This document shows positions 55,107 to 64,000 of a stretch of DNA of 64,000 nucleotides, in pieces. The stretch comes from Doryteuthis pealeii (taxonomy: Eukaryota; Mollusca; Cephalopoda; Myopsida; Loliginidae). A program made the position numbers and the translations under genes. The notes beneath the pieces were generated by a model. It was not told the origin of the DNA. It saw nothing but the letters and a program-made list of their open reading frames with translations, and made no database searches. Positions within the stretch are counted from its first letter, which is position 1; the number at the start of each line of letters is the position of its first letter. The stretch spans positions 65,898,536-65,962,535 of the forward strand of contig CM042157.1 in the NCBI GenBank assembly GCA_023376005.1, given 5' to 3'.

Positions 55107-55300
55107 TATTGTTATATACACCAAAAAATATTGTTATATACACAAAAATATTGTTATATATAAAGCAATATACACAAAATATATTGTTATATACACAAAA
55201 TATATCCTCTTCTGTTGTATATTGTTATATACACAATGTTTCAGTCAATGTGCACTTTAGCCTTCTTCAGGTGTTTCTTTTTGAACTCAAGAACCTTCTA
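55107..55300 (-). repeat. Satellite and family H copy, part 2
   Basis: TATTGTTATATACACC units continue after the Helitron, then CCTCTTCTGTTGTATATTGT, ACACAATGTTTCAGTCAATG and GCCTTCTTCAGGTGTTTC, the minus-strand end of family H. Confidence 0.8.
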
Positions 55301-55384
55301 TATCATCAAATATTTGCTGACTGAAAAGTGCAATTAACAGAAGAATGTGTTTTATTTAAAAAATGTTTACAGATGGGCTAAACA

Positions 55385-55742
55385 TGTGTCTGCCACTAAT
55401 TTGTAAATCTCAAAAGTAAATAAATGAATACACCAGGGTGTTTTGTCCCACTCCTCCCCAGGTGACGCTGGGTAGTCGCTTCTAGTTGTATCTTAATTCT
55501 ATGTATATTATAATTCTATAAAACAGAAGTCCATGCTCGATCTCTTTTGCCTCTGTTCTTTGAACAGTAGTGATGTGTCTCCTGCTTGGTCATGAACAGT
55601 AATGCCAGCATGGCTATGATCATTTTAATTTTCATCAATCTCAAATAAGTTTTCTTTCATTTTCCTTCTCAAAAGTAAATAAATGAATACACCAGGGTTT
55701 TCCCTCCACTCTACCCAGGCGATGCTGGGTAGCAGCTTCTAG
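55385..55742 (+). repeat. Family G, two partial copies with Helitron-like 3' ends
   Basis: Two copies of AAATAAATGAATACACCAGG lead to CCCAGGTGACGCTGGG then CGCTTCTAG|T (ends 55485) and CCCAGGCGATGCTGGG then CAGCTTCTAG|T (ends 55742). A hairpin before CTAG-T suggests Helitrons. The second copy may start at TCTATAAAACAGAAG (55515), though the preceding base is T and not A. Confidence 0.55.
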
Positions 55743-55784
55743 TACTAAATAAAGTAAAAAAAAAAAAAAAGAAGGTATTTACAT

Positions 55785-55905
55785 CTTCTCTACTTGGAAT
55801 TCTGGGACAATAGTCTTGGGAAAGGTATGCATCCAACTACTCTCTCTCCAGCTATGGGTAAATAGGACACTGGGTTCTTTAACCTTGGTTAAGCAACTGG
55901 TCTAG
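55785..55905 (+). repeat. SINE B body fragment
   Basis: GGGAAAGGTATGCATCCAAC, CTCCAGCTATGGGTAAATAG and TTCTTTAACCTTGGTTAAGC; head and tail missing. Confidence 0.65.
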
Positions 55906-56300
55906 CAAGACCACAGGTACCTCTACTCTGGGTCAGAGTGGACCAGGGAGCAATGGTGATAAAGGGGTCCTCCACATTCCCCAAACCCCAGAAATGGAAC
56001 CTCACCATCAGATAGAGTTTAACGTCATTCCCAGGACATGATGATCCTCAGCCACTGCCTTCTAGCACCCATATGATAAAAAGGGTCGGGACTTGCCATA
56101 AGGGCAACTGAGTTGGGGCAATCATATAGGTGCTAGGGCTTGACGTGACCACCTGATTGATCGGAGTGGGCCCTCTCCGACTGCCTGTCTAGCCTAAGTA
56201 AGAGCCAAGGGGATTGTTGCATGTCATGGACTGCTCAGACACTTGGGTTCCATCCTTAAGCATCACAGGTCACCACCCATGGCCAACAGGTAGCCCCATT
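55905..56300 (-). repeat. Family C repeat, minus orientation
   Basis: CTCTGGGTCAGAGTGGACCA to CACCACCCATGGCCAACAGG, reverse of 32310-32690. Its tail is missing. Confidence 0.68.
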
Positions 56301-56308
56301 TTATTAAT

Positions 56309-56460
56309 TCTATAAAATAGAAGTCCATGCTTGATCTCTTTTTCCTCTGTTCTTTGAACAGTAGAGATGTGTCTCCTGCTTGGTCATGAACAGTAAAGCC
56401 AGCATGGTTATGATCATTTTAATATTCATCAATCTCAAATAAGGTTTTTTCCATTAAAAC
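56309..56460 (+). repeat. Family G fragment
   Basis: TCTATAAAATAGAAGTCCAT to ATTCATCAATCTCAAATAAG, as at 55515-55650. Confidence 0.6.
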
Positions 56461-57163
56461 ATATTCTCTCCCACACTCGAAGAAAGTTCTACAATGTCGA
56501 CAACATGGACAAACTATTTGGAAAAATAGATCCAAGAGGATATTAAACTTTTTGAAAAGAACCGGCCTCTTATCAAGGATGTAAGTTCATAGACCTACAA
56601 AAATCACCCACTCACTTTTTTGATGTTCAAATTCTCAACAGAAAACTTGATTACAGCAAATAAAGCCCTATACATTTTTGAATACCTAATTACCAATAGA
56701 AGTATTCGGCATAAAATAACCCAAGGCGTTGATATTCCATAAAACCCAATCAGCCAAACCAGAGATGCAGTTGATGTATTCTAATGCCCCAGCTGACAGG
56801 GCAGACCAAATCTGGGACAAAGATGTGTGTTAATTTAAAGGTCAGTAAGTACCTTCTCTTGGAAAAGGATTGCCAATAATGTAATCATTAGTAGAAAAAT
56901 GAAGAGAGTGTTAATTTTGTCATTAACTTCTCAATAATTCACTAATTACTTTAGCAATATACGCCATATTAACACGAGAAAAAGCAACAGAAAGTTAATT
57001 AGATTCAACAGAAAATATTCATTAGGATGTTTCATTCAAAGTCGTTTACACAGATAATTACATTGGAGAATAAGTAGTAAATTCTATACAAACCTTTTTT
57101 TTTTTTCAGGATTTTTAAAGTTTTGTCATGGTTGAGAACAGGAAACCCCCGTGGACTGAATAA
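56461..57163. other. Mostly unassigned intergenic DNA
   Basis: A family C tail (GGCATAAAATAACCCAAGGC at about 56710) and head (GATGTATTCTAATGCCCCAG at about 56775) are visible. Otherwise AT-rich with no coding signal. Confidence 0.4.
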
Positions 57164-57401
57164 GGTTATTTCCTATAACTCCAATCTAAAAAAAGGGGAA
57201 CCACTCTGAATGAATTTTATCTGTTAATTAATCTACCCATTATTTTCCCATTAAACCAACCCTAACCTTAACCCTAATCCTAACCCCTAACCCGTCTTCT
57301 TTTTCCCTAGTAGATCAATAAATAATAAATAAATAATTTATCAGTTAATCAGTCAATCAGAGTGGTTCCCCTTTTTTAGGTTGGAGTTATAGGAAATAAC
57401 C
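57164..57401. mobile_element. Foldback element with telomere-like core, imperfect 8-bp duplication
   Basis: Ends GGTTATTTCCTATAACTCCA and TGGAGTTATAGGAAATAACC, long inverted arms, centre AACCAACCCTAACCTTAACC and further CCTAA words. Flanks CTGAATAA (57156-57163) and CTGAAAAA (57402-57409) match in 7 of 8 bases. Related to 11300-11471. Confidence 0.78.
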
Positions 57402-57539
57402 CTGAAAAAAGGGTTAGGTTCAAAGTTCCATGATAGCTCCCTATTATGACAAGAAGGTTCCCGATTACAACAAGAAGGTTCCCGAGTTTGAAAAGAAAGT
57501 TCCCGAGTCTGAGAAGGTTCTCGAGTCTGAGAAGAAATA

Positions 57540-57640
57540 CCTGAAGAAGGCCGGAGGGCACATCAACTGAAACGTTGTACCTGATAACAATGAAGATGAG
57601 AACAATAGTCCGAATAATACTAAAAATCTTTTTTTTTTTC
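57540..57640 (+). repeat. Family H repeat, solitary copy
   Basis: ACCTGAAGAAGGCCGGAGGG, TCAACTGAAACGTTGTACCT and ATAACAATGAAGATGAGAAC. It is preceded by repeats of AAGGTTCCCGA. Confidence 0.65.
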
Positions 57641-57659
57641 ATGATCTTTTAAGTTTTGA

Positions 57660-58379
57660 CATGATTGAGACAATCAAGATTTCTCCTCATGTAAAAAAAA
57701 AAAAAAAATGATATATTCAGTCGCTCAAACAATTTCTGATATACTCCTTCCACTTTTTCAGTTGTATGTACAGAAGAAACCATATGCTTGGAGTGTCTGA
57801 CACATACCTTATATGATACTAGAAATAAATTTTACTCTACTTATGGACATTAATGGGTATGTGATATATCCTGGTTAAGGGATATATTCTGAAGTTCGTA
57901 TTTGGTATATTATCGCAGTAGTAATTGGTACATCAGTTAGTAATCCGTCTCTGAGCAGTCGTGGTGTCGTCTAGCGAATAAAGTTAGCTGGTAAGGCATA
58001 CAGTACTTGGACCAACACAGTGTCGACTATTTATAATGACACTGTCCAATCAGATTATAGTGAGGGGGTACCAAGGTATTTTACATATTCATTATATCAG
58101 TATGTCTCAATACTTATAAATACAGGAGTATTATACTGACTGGGTTGTCTTATACAACTAGCAATGGTTTAACTTCTTTCATACCACTGGCAAGTATTTT
58201 ATTTTGTTAATGTTATAAAGATTCCATTTCATTTCCAACTTCCGTTTGGTTATTTCTCATTTAGTAACTTTTTTTAGGTTACAACACTTTACATGACAAA
58301 CTCAGTAAAAAAAGAAACAATTAATTTAAATTTACTTGAAATGTGTGTATATATACATATTATATATATATATATATAT
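57660..58379. other. Unassigned intergenic DNA
   Basis: Somewhat less AT-rich around 57900-58080. No coding frame or window-internal repeat recognised until the (TA)n tract at 58350-58380. Confidence 0.35.
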
Positions 58380-58610
58380 ATTTTACCAACCCTTCCTCAC
58401 AAGCAGGATGCGACACAAGGTCAATTTCTTAAGTGGAGTTTAACAGGTATACATCCTACTAATCTCCCTCCAGCTATAGGTAAATAGTAAGACAGACTGG
58501 GTTCTTTAACCTTGGCTAGGTAACCAGTCTAGAGAAGTAAAACTCTGAATTCAAAACTGTTAAACGCTGCACACATCCTGCTTGTGTGTGTGTTGGGGGG
58601 GGTAAATATA
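58380..58610. repeat. SINE B inverted pair
   Basis: The left part has the tail in minus orientation (ACCAACCCTTCCTCACAAGC); the right part has body and tail in plus orientation (CCTCCAGCTATAGGTAAATA to ACATCCTGCTTGTG). The tRNA-like head is lacking. Confidence 0.65.
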
Positions 58611-58611
58611 A

Positions 58612-58830
58612 GTTAAAAGTTATCAGAGTGGCTATTGTTGGTATCAGTCGGACAGCAAGAAAGTCTATCCCTTTTTTGCTAGCGTTAGACTAGATTGTTT
58701 TTGCTGAAGTGGAGCACCACACCTACCATCAACTCCCGACTTTATCACACAGAGAAGATTACCCAATCTGTGCTACACATGCGCTTAGTTGGCAGGGAAC
58801 CTAGAACCTTGGGATTCCTATGCCAGTGCC
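58612..58830 (-). repeat. SINE A, diverged
   Basis: GGTATCAGTCGGACAGCAAG to AGAACCTTGGGATTCCTATG, with an insertion near 58755 and loss of the head. Confidence 0.6.
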
Positions 58831-58834
58831 CTAT

Positions 58835-59045
58835 TTACCCATAGCTGGAGGGAGAGTAGTTGGATGCATACCATTTACCCATAGCTGGAGGGAGAGTAGA
58901 TGGATGCATACCTTTCCCAAGAATATTGTCCCAGAATTCCAAGAAGAGAAGATATAAATACCTTTTTTTAATATTATTTCTATTGAATGCATTTACCCAA
59001 CCCCTCCTCCATGTCAGGATGTGACACAAAGTAAATTTCTAAGCA
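58835..59045 (-). repeat. SINE B fragments
   Basis: Two adjacent copies of TTTACCCATAGCTGGAGGGA (58836 and 58873), then a tail piece ACCCAACCCCTCCTCCATGT near 58993. Confidence 0.6.
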
Positions 59046-59083
59046 ATACTAAACTGGCCCCTAAATATGTATAAGTATAAAAT

Positions 59084-59520
59084 ATGGTCAGGAGGATGGA
59101 CAAAGGCCGCATCCCCAAAGACCTACTGTGTGGCGAATTAGCAGAGGGCACCCGACCAGTAGGGAGACCACACCTGCACTTTAAAGATGTCTGCAAGAGA
59201 AACATGAAGACGTGCCACATTAAAACCAACACATAGGAGGCTTGTGCAGAAGACCGTGTTACCTGTGCGACTCCTCGTCAAACAAGGAATGAAAAGGAGT
59301 GAAAAAGAGAGGAAAGTAACCGTCATGGAAAAGAGAGACAAAAGAAAGGAGAGACAACAGCAACTCCAGCAAGCATAACTGTTTGTTTGCAGTCACTGCA
59401 CCAGAGATTGCCATTCAAAAATTGGTCTGATCAGCCACTCATGCAGTTGCACATTAAAAAAAAAAAAATGGACACTACGCTATCATCTTTAGCAGACAGA
59501 AGGATGCCTACAAAAATATG
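59084..59520 (+). pseudogene. LINE ORF2 C-terminus with zinc-finger tail, broken
   Basis: Reads MVRRMDKGRIPKDLLCGELA, then EGTRPVGRPHLHFKDVCKRN and MKTCHIKTNT followed by TAG where the family has Trp. After a frame change the end reads VCSHCTRDCHSKIGLISHS, the CxxC..C..IGLxSH finger at the C-terminus of many animal non-LTR retrotransposon proteins. It is 5'-truncated and inactive. A minus-strand scrap of the same type is at 40940-41025. Confidence 0.72.
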
Positions 59521-59534
59521 GTAAATATATATAA

Positions 59535-59781
59535 GTATCGTCAATCGTTGGGGTGACTTAAAGTCGGTATCAGCTAGACAGCGTGGGAATCTATCCCTCT
59601 TTCACTAGCGCTAGACCAAGGAGATTGTTTTGGCATCTGAGGTGGAGCGCCACATCAGCTCCTCACTTTACTGCACAGATCCCTGTGCTACTCATATGCT
59701 GAGTTGGCGAGGGCCGGTATCAAACCAGGAACCTTGTGGTTCCTAGTTGGACGCTCTACCGACTGAGCTATACAAGCCCCT
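59535..59781 (-). mobile_element. SINE A, nearly full length
   Basis: AATCGTTGGGGTGACTTAAA to GAGCTATACAAGCCCC, with a small deletion in the middle. It abuts the P element on the right. Confidence 0.78.
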
Positions 59782-59785
59782 TATA

Positions 59786-60121
59786 TAAACTGTATTTGAT
59801 GGCATATAAGACGCACAGGCATATAAGACGCACACCCATTTCAGCAGGTCAGATTTAGGAAAAAAGTTTTTAGTGTATTTAAGCATATATTGTTGAAAAC
59901 AGTCTAGCTGTGCATTACACAAGCAGAACCATAGCTGTATAAAAGCAATTTGGCCGTACAGGCAAGCAATAAGCGTACACAAGACATCTCAATAGCAGGA
60001 AATAATAATAATAATAAAATTAATAATAATAATAAAACTTCACCTACGATGTATAAGACGCAAGGCAATTTTTTGAGCAAAATTTTGGAAAAAAAGTGCG
60101 TCCTATACGCCGTCAAATAAT
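59786..60121. mobile_element. MITE family P, complete
   Basis: The left end TATTTGATGGCATATAAGAC and right end GCGTCCTATACGCCGTCAAA are inverted repeats. Inside, the left end carries a second GGCATATAAGACGCAC. Best copy of the family. It holds an (AAT)n run at about 60001-60035. Confidence 0.68.
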
Positions 60122-60430
60122 GGAAGCGTCTGGTGTAATGGTTAAAGTCATGGAAAATGGACTCGTCGGCACGAGTTCAAATCCTGGACGTGGTAACTGC
60201 ATTTTCACTTAGCGCTAATACCCTTGGGAAAGGTATGAATCCTAGTCTCCCTCTAGCTATGGGTAAATAGTAGGGCAGACCAGGCTCTTTAACCTTGATT
60301 AGGCAACGGTCTAGGAGAAGGAAAACTCTGAATTCAAAACCTGTTGAACTCCGCTTAAGAAATTGACCTTGTGTCACATCCTGCTCGTGCGGAGGGGTTG
60401 GTAAATATATATATGCCATCAAATACGGTA
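60122..60430 (+). mobile_element. SINE B, full length, next to a P terminus
   Basis: Head TGGTGTAATGGTTAAAGTCA, box B-like GAGTTCAAATCCTGG, tail CATCCTGCTCGTGCGGAGGG and TATATATAT. Immediately after it, GCCATCAAATACGGTA (60413-60430) is a second family P end. Confidence 0.78.
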
Positions 60431-60639
60431 ATTATAAAAACTACTAATACTGTGTACTTTTATTGTATACCATTAAAATATTTCTGTGGTTTGTCAATAT
60501 CCTATTCATTTCATCTGTCCCCCCCCCCCCAAATGTGACAAGCCCCTCCCTTCTTCCTTCCCCAAAGGTTGAGAACCAATGATTTAACTGATATATATAC
60601 AAACGATTATACGTTTCCGGTATTCTATCAACTAATAAT

Positions 60640-61388
60640 GTGTGTTCTATACTTGGAAAGATGGTGACAAAAATCACAGTGGAGCAGAATAAATAGGGCA
60701 GTCAATAGATGAAATAAAACGAAGTGATCACCCTGTTACTTCTACCCCACTCTGGGAGAGGGGGGGGGAGAGAGAACAGAAAAGAGTGAGAAGACAGAAA
60801 AGGGGAGAGAGAGAGAAGAGAAAAGAGAAAAGAAGTGAAAGAAAAGGGAGAGGAGAAAAGACAGAGAGGGGGAGAAAAAGAAAAAGAGGGGAGAAAAGAA
60901 GTGTGTTCTCTACTAGGGAAGTTGGGGACAAAAATTACCGAGTGGAGCAGAATAAATAGGGCAGTCAATAGACAAAATAAAAGGAAGTGACCCCGTGTTA
61001 CTTCTGCCCCACCCTCGGAGAAGGGGGGGGAGAGAAAAGGAGAGTGAAGAGAAAAAGGGGACAGAGAAAAGAAAAAGGAAGAGAGAGAAGAGAAAAAAAG
61101 AGAAAGAAAGAGAGAGAGAGAGGAGAAAAGTAGAGAGAGAGAGAGGAGAAAAGTAGAGAGAGAAAGAAAGAAAGAGAGGGGGAGAAAAAGAAAGAGAGGG
61201 GTGAGAGAGAAGGGAAAAAGAGAAGAGAAAAGGAGAGAAAGAACATGGAAGAGGAGAGAGAGAGAGAGGAGAAAAGGATAAAGAGAGAAGATAAAAATAG
61301 AGAGAAAGATAGAAAGGAGAAAAGGATAAAGAGAGAATATAAAAATAGGTAGAGAGAGAGGAGAAAAGGATAGGGAGAGAAGATAAAA

Positions 61389-61425
<37 letters not shown>

Positions 61426-61492
61426 CGGATAGAGAGAGAAGATAAAAATAGAGAGAGAGGGAAGGAGAAAATGGTAGAGGGAGAAGATAAAA

Positions 61493-61537
<45 letters not shown>

Positions 61538-62001
61538 AAAATGATAAAGAGAGAAGATAAAAATAGAGAGAGGGGAGAAAAGGATAGAGAAGATGAAAAT
61601 AGAGAGAAAGAGAGAGGAGAAAAGGATAAAGAGAGAAGATAAAAATAGAGAGAGAGAGAGGGGGGAAGAAAAGGATAGAGAAGATGAAAATAGAAAGAAA
61701 GAGAGAGGATAAAAGGATAAAAAGAGAAGATAAAAATAGAGAGAATAGAGAGAGAGAGAGGGGAGAACATATATAGAGAGGAGATAAAAATAGAGAGAGA
61801 GAGGAGGAAAGGATAAAGAGATAAAATAGAGAGAGGAGAAAAGGATAGAAAGAGAAGATAAAAAGAGAGAGAGAGAGAGAGCGAAAGAGAGGAATAAAAG
61901 GATAGAGAAAGAAGATAAAATAGAGAGAGAGAGAGGAGAAAAGGATAAAGAGAAAAGAGAAAAATAGAGAGAGAGGTGGGGAGAAAAAGAGAGGGGAGAA
62001 A

Positions 62002-62037
<36 letters not shown>

Positions 62038-62165
62038 AAAAGCAGGGAGAAAAGGGGAGATGGTGACTAAAAAAATTACAGAGTGGAGCAGAAGAAATAG
62101 GGCAGTCAATAAACAACATAAAAGGAAGTGACCCTCTCCCCCCTGTTAATTCTGCCCCACCCTGT
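60640..62165. repeat. Purine-rich (GA)n complex with three boundary modules
   Basis: A module containing GTGGAGCAGAATAAATAGGG, CAGTCAATAGA.AAAATAAAA and TTCTGCCCCACCCT occurs at about 60675-60755, 60930-61015 and 62080-62165. Between modules lie GA-rich tracts of about 150 and 1040 bp, the latter with a loose repeat of GAAGATAAAAATAGAGAGAG. Long frames on the minus strand are low-complexity and not genes. Confidence 0.85.
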
Positions 62166-62510
62166 ATGCAAAATAAATTTGGAGCAAAGCAGATTGTCTC
62201 TAAAATTCATTCTTTACTTCCACTCCTTGATAAAAATAAATAAATAAATAAACAAAAATTCTGTTCTACTTATATAAAGTAGACAAGTTGTAACTATTCG
62301 AGTCCGCCAAGGGAAGGGGGTCACCTAAGCTATTTGTGACCCCCTAGATTAAACCTTCTTACTGAGGATGAGCAAACGATCATTTACTGAAGTGGTTCTC
62401 AACCTTTTTTTTCCTATGGACCCCTTCGATTTGATTTGGTTTGGTTAAATGGTGTATCAAATCGTTTGAGTTATTTAATGCCCCAATTTAATTCATTTGT
62501 GACAGTTTGA
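62166..62510. other. Unassigned spacer with family K/C tail
   Basis: Contains a (AAAT)n run at about 62231-62250 and, at 62430-62500, a GGTTTGGTTAAATGGTGTAT..TTATTTAATGCC segment like the tail of families K and C. Confidence 0.45.
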
Positions 62511-62694
62511 TTAAAGGGGAAAAGAAGAGAGAGATAATAGAAAGAAAGGGTAGGGGAAAGGAGAGAAGAGAAAAGGAGAGGGGGAGAAAATGAGAGAGAG
62601 AGAGAGAGAGAAGAAAAGAAAAAGAAAGAGGAGCAGGGGGAGAACAGGAAAGAGAGAGAGAAAAGAGAAATGGTGAAAAGGGAGGGGAGAAAAT

Positions 62695-62728
<34 letters not shown>

Positions 62729-62801
62729 AAGAAAAGGAAAGGAAAGAGGAGAAGGGGGAGAACAGCAGAGAGAGAAGAGAAAAGACGAAAAGGAGGGGGA
62801 G

Positions 62802-62842
<41 letters not shown>

Positions 62843-63083
62843 AAGAGTAGAAGGGGGAGAACAGGAGAGAGAGAAGAGAAAGGGAGAGAGGGGAGAATAG
62901 AAAAGATAGGCAGAGAGACAGGAGAAAAGGAGAGAGAGAAGAGAAAAGAGGAGAGAGGTGGAGAAAGAGAGAGAGAAGGAAAGAGAGAAGAAAAACGGGG
63001 AGAGGGAAGAAGAGAGAGAGAAGAGAAGGGAAAGTAAGAGAGAGGGAGAGAGAGAGAAAAGGAGAGAGAAAGAGAAGAGACAT
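62511..63083. repeat. (GA)n purine tract, about 570 bp
   Basis: Purine-rich on the + strand with blocks such as GGGGGAGAACAGGAGAGAGA and GAGAGAGAGAGAGAAAA. Open frames on both strands are artefacts. Confidence 0.93.
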
Positions 63084-63126
63084 CTTTGATTTCCTCACCC
63101 TGCCTTTTTTCAATACTTTCTTAATA

Positions 63127-63387
63127 AAAGTAAAGTCGTTAGGGGTGGCCTAAAGTTGGTATCAGCCAGTCAGTGAGGGAGTCTATCCCCTTTTCACTAA
63201 CACTAGTCCAAAGAGATTCTTTTTGCATCTGAGGTGGAGAGCCACACCTACCACCTACCATCAGCTCCTTACTTTACTGCACAGATCCCTGTACTGCTCA
63301 TACGCTGAGTTGGCAAGGGCCGGTATCAAACTAGGAACATTGTGGCTTCTAGCTGAATGCTCTACCAACTGAGCTAACCCAGCCCTT
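63127..63387 (-). mobile_element. SINE A, full length
   Basis: AGTAAAGTCGTTAGGGGTGG to AACTGAGCTAACCCAGCCC. A short internal duplication ACCTACC is present. Confidence 0.8.
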
Positions 63388-63394
63388 ATTAACC

Positions 63395-63690
63395 GAGTTC
63401 ATGTGTCTTGAACAAGATGGAGACATCTCTTCAATGTCAAGTCTCTGAAATTAGTTCACATACCTTGGTAGTAATATCTCATCCTCAGAAAGCAATGTCA
63501 ATATACACATAGAAAAGGTATGGACTGCTGTTGTTAGATTATCGATCATATGGAAATCTGATCTCTCTGATAAGATAAAGCAATAATTTTTCCAAGCAGT
63601 TGCCATATCAGTGATACTGTATGGTTGAATCACTTGGATGAAACAATTGTTAAAAAAGCTTGATCGTGTAGAATAATCAGCTGAACTTGC
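63395..63690 (+). pseudogene. RTE-like LINE fragment, decayed
   Basis: Matches 22770-23045: words for FTYLGSNIS, SSESNVN, IWKSDLSDK and FQAVAISVILYG appear, with TGA and TAA stops and frameshifts. It ends before the 3' tail. Confidence 0.62.
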
Positions 63691-63707
63691 ACAAAGGTGT
63701 CAAAATT

Positions 63708-63889
63708 AGGGTGACCCAGAAAAAATAGAACCCACAAATTTTGTAATAAAACTGTTAATTTTAACTATGGTTAAGGTTTAGGGTTAGAGTTATGGTTAGG
63801 GTTAAGATTAGGGTTAGGTTTGGGGTTTAGGGTTAGTTTAATGGGAAAATGAATAAATAATTTGGGTTCTGTTTTTTCTGGGTCACCCT
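63708..63889. mobile_element. Foldback element with telomere-like core
   Basis: The ends AGGGTGACCCAGAAAAAATA and TTTTTTCTGGGTCACCCT are inverted repeats, and AGAACCCA/TGGGTTCT extends them. The centre is about 80 bp of degenerate TTAGGG (63775-63838), then TTTAATGGGAAAATGAATAA. No target duplication is obvious. Confidence 0.7.
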
Positions 63890-63896
63890 GTATACC

Positions 63897-64000
63897 GGGG
63901 ACCCAGAGAAAACAGAACCCACAAATTTTGTAATAAAACTGTTAATTTTAACTAGGGGGGTTTAGGGTTGGGGTTAGGGGTTAGGCTTAGGCTTAGGGGT
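63897..64000. mobile_element. Second copy of the same foldback element, cut by window end
   Basis: GGGGACCCAGAGAAAACAGA then ACCCACAAATTTTGTAATAA repeats the left arm of 63708-63889, followed by GGGTTTAGGGTTGGGGTTAG. The right arm lies beyond the window. Confidence 0.65.

Noticed and set aside
60913..62119. Long minus-strand frames of about 370-400 codons
   Set aside because: Low-complexity product of the GA tract; two frames are open at once and no domain is visible.
63770..64000. Chromosome end (telomere)
   Set aside because: TTAGGG-like repeats are short, degenerate and enclosed in foldback arms, and the same pattern occurs at internal loci.

Overview
This is a window of AT-rich eukaryotic nuclear DNA, most likely from a cephalopod mollusc (octopus-like). 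That placement is an inference from its long introns with GT..AG borders, its dense tRNA-derived SINEs, RTE-like LINE scraps, small non-autonomous Helitrons and very abundant simple and tandem repeats. No sequence search could be run.

The only host protein-coding gene I can support is LHPP (phospholysine phosphohistidine inorganic pyrophosphate phosphatase, HAD superfamily) on the + strand, 2235 to 44055. Seven coding exons (2235-2359, 7009-7196, 11131-11285, 12056-12119, 14558-14650, 41814-41905, 43965-44055) encode about 268 residues, the normal length for the family. All four HAD motifs are present. The exons sum to 808 nt, one more than a whole number of codons. The extra base lies in exon 3 near 11148-11152, so the window as given carries an apparent +1 frameshift in an otherwise intact gene.

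Region by region: 1-2234 is 5' flank with SINE debris. Introns 1 to 4 (2360-14557) hold foldback elements, a 50-bp minisatellite rich in TGACGTG and ACGTG motifs, SINEs, a small Helitron and a duplicated splice acceptor. Intron 5 (14651-41813) is about 27 kb and almost wholly built of nested repeats: SINE A, SINE B, repeat families called here C, D, M, P and Q, LINE 3' ends, and large arrays with periods of about 95, 85 and 129 bp. Intron 6 (41906-43964) has a pyrimidine tract and two Helitrons. Downstream of the gene (44056-64000) there is no recognisable host gene. It holds a 103-bp array carrying repeated AATAAA, a tandemly expanded SINE, an array of foldback hairpins, a mariner remnant, a hammerhead-like 129-bp array, pyrimidine and purine tracts with shared boundary modules, a satellite invaded by a Helitron, and several foldback elements with telomere-like cores.

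The most notable non-genic signal is a set of foldback DNA elements whose centres are degenerate TTAGGG arrays. Two copies of one family have perfect 8-bp target duplications, and one has a paralogous empty site in the same window. Families with unrelated termini share the same core junction. Family letters (A, B, C, D, H, L and so on) are my own labels for repeats defined within this window.
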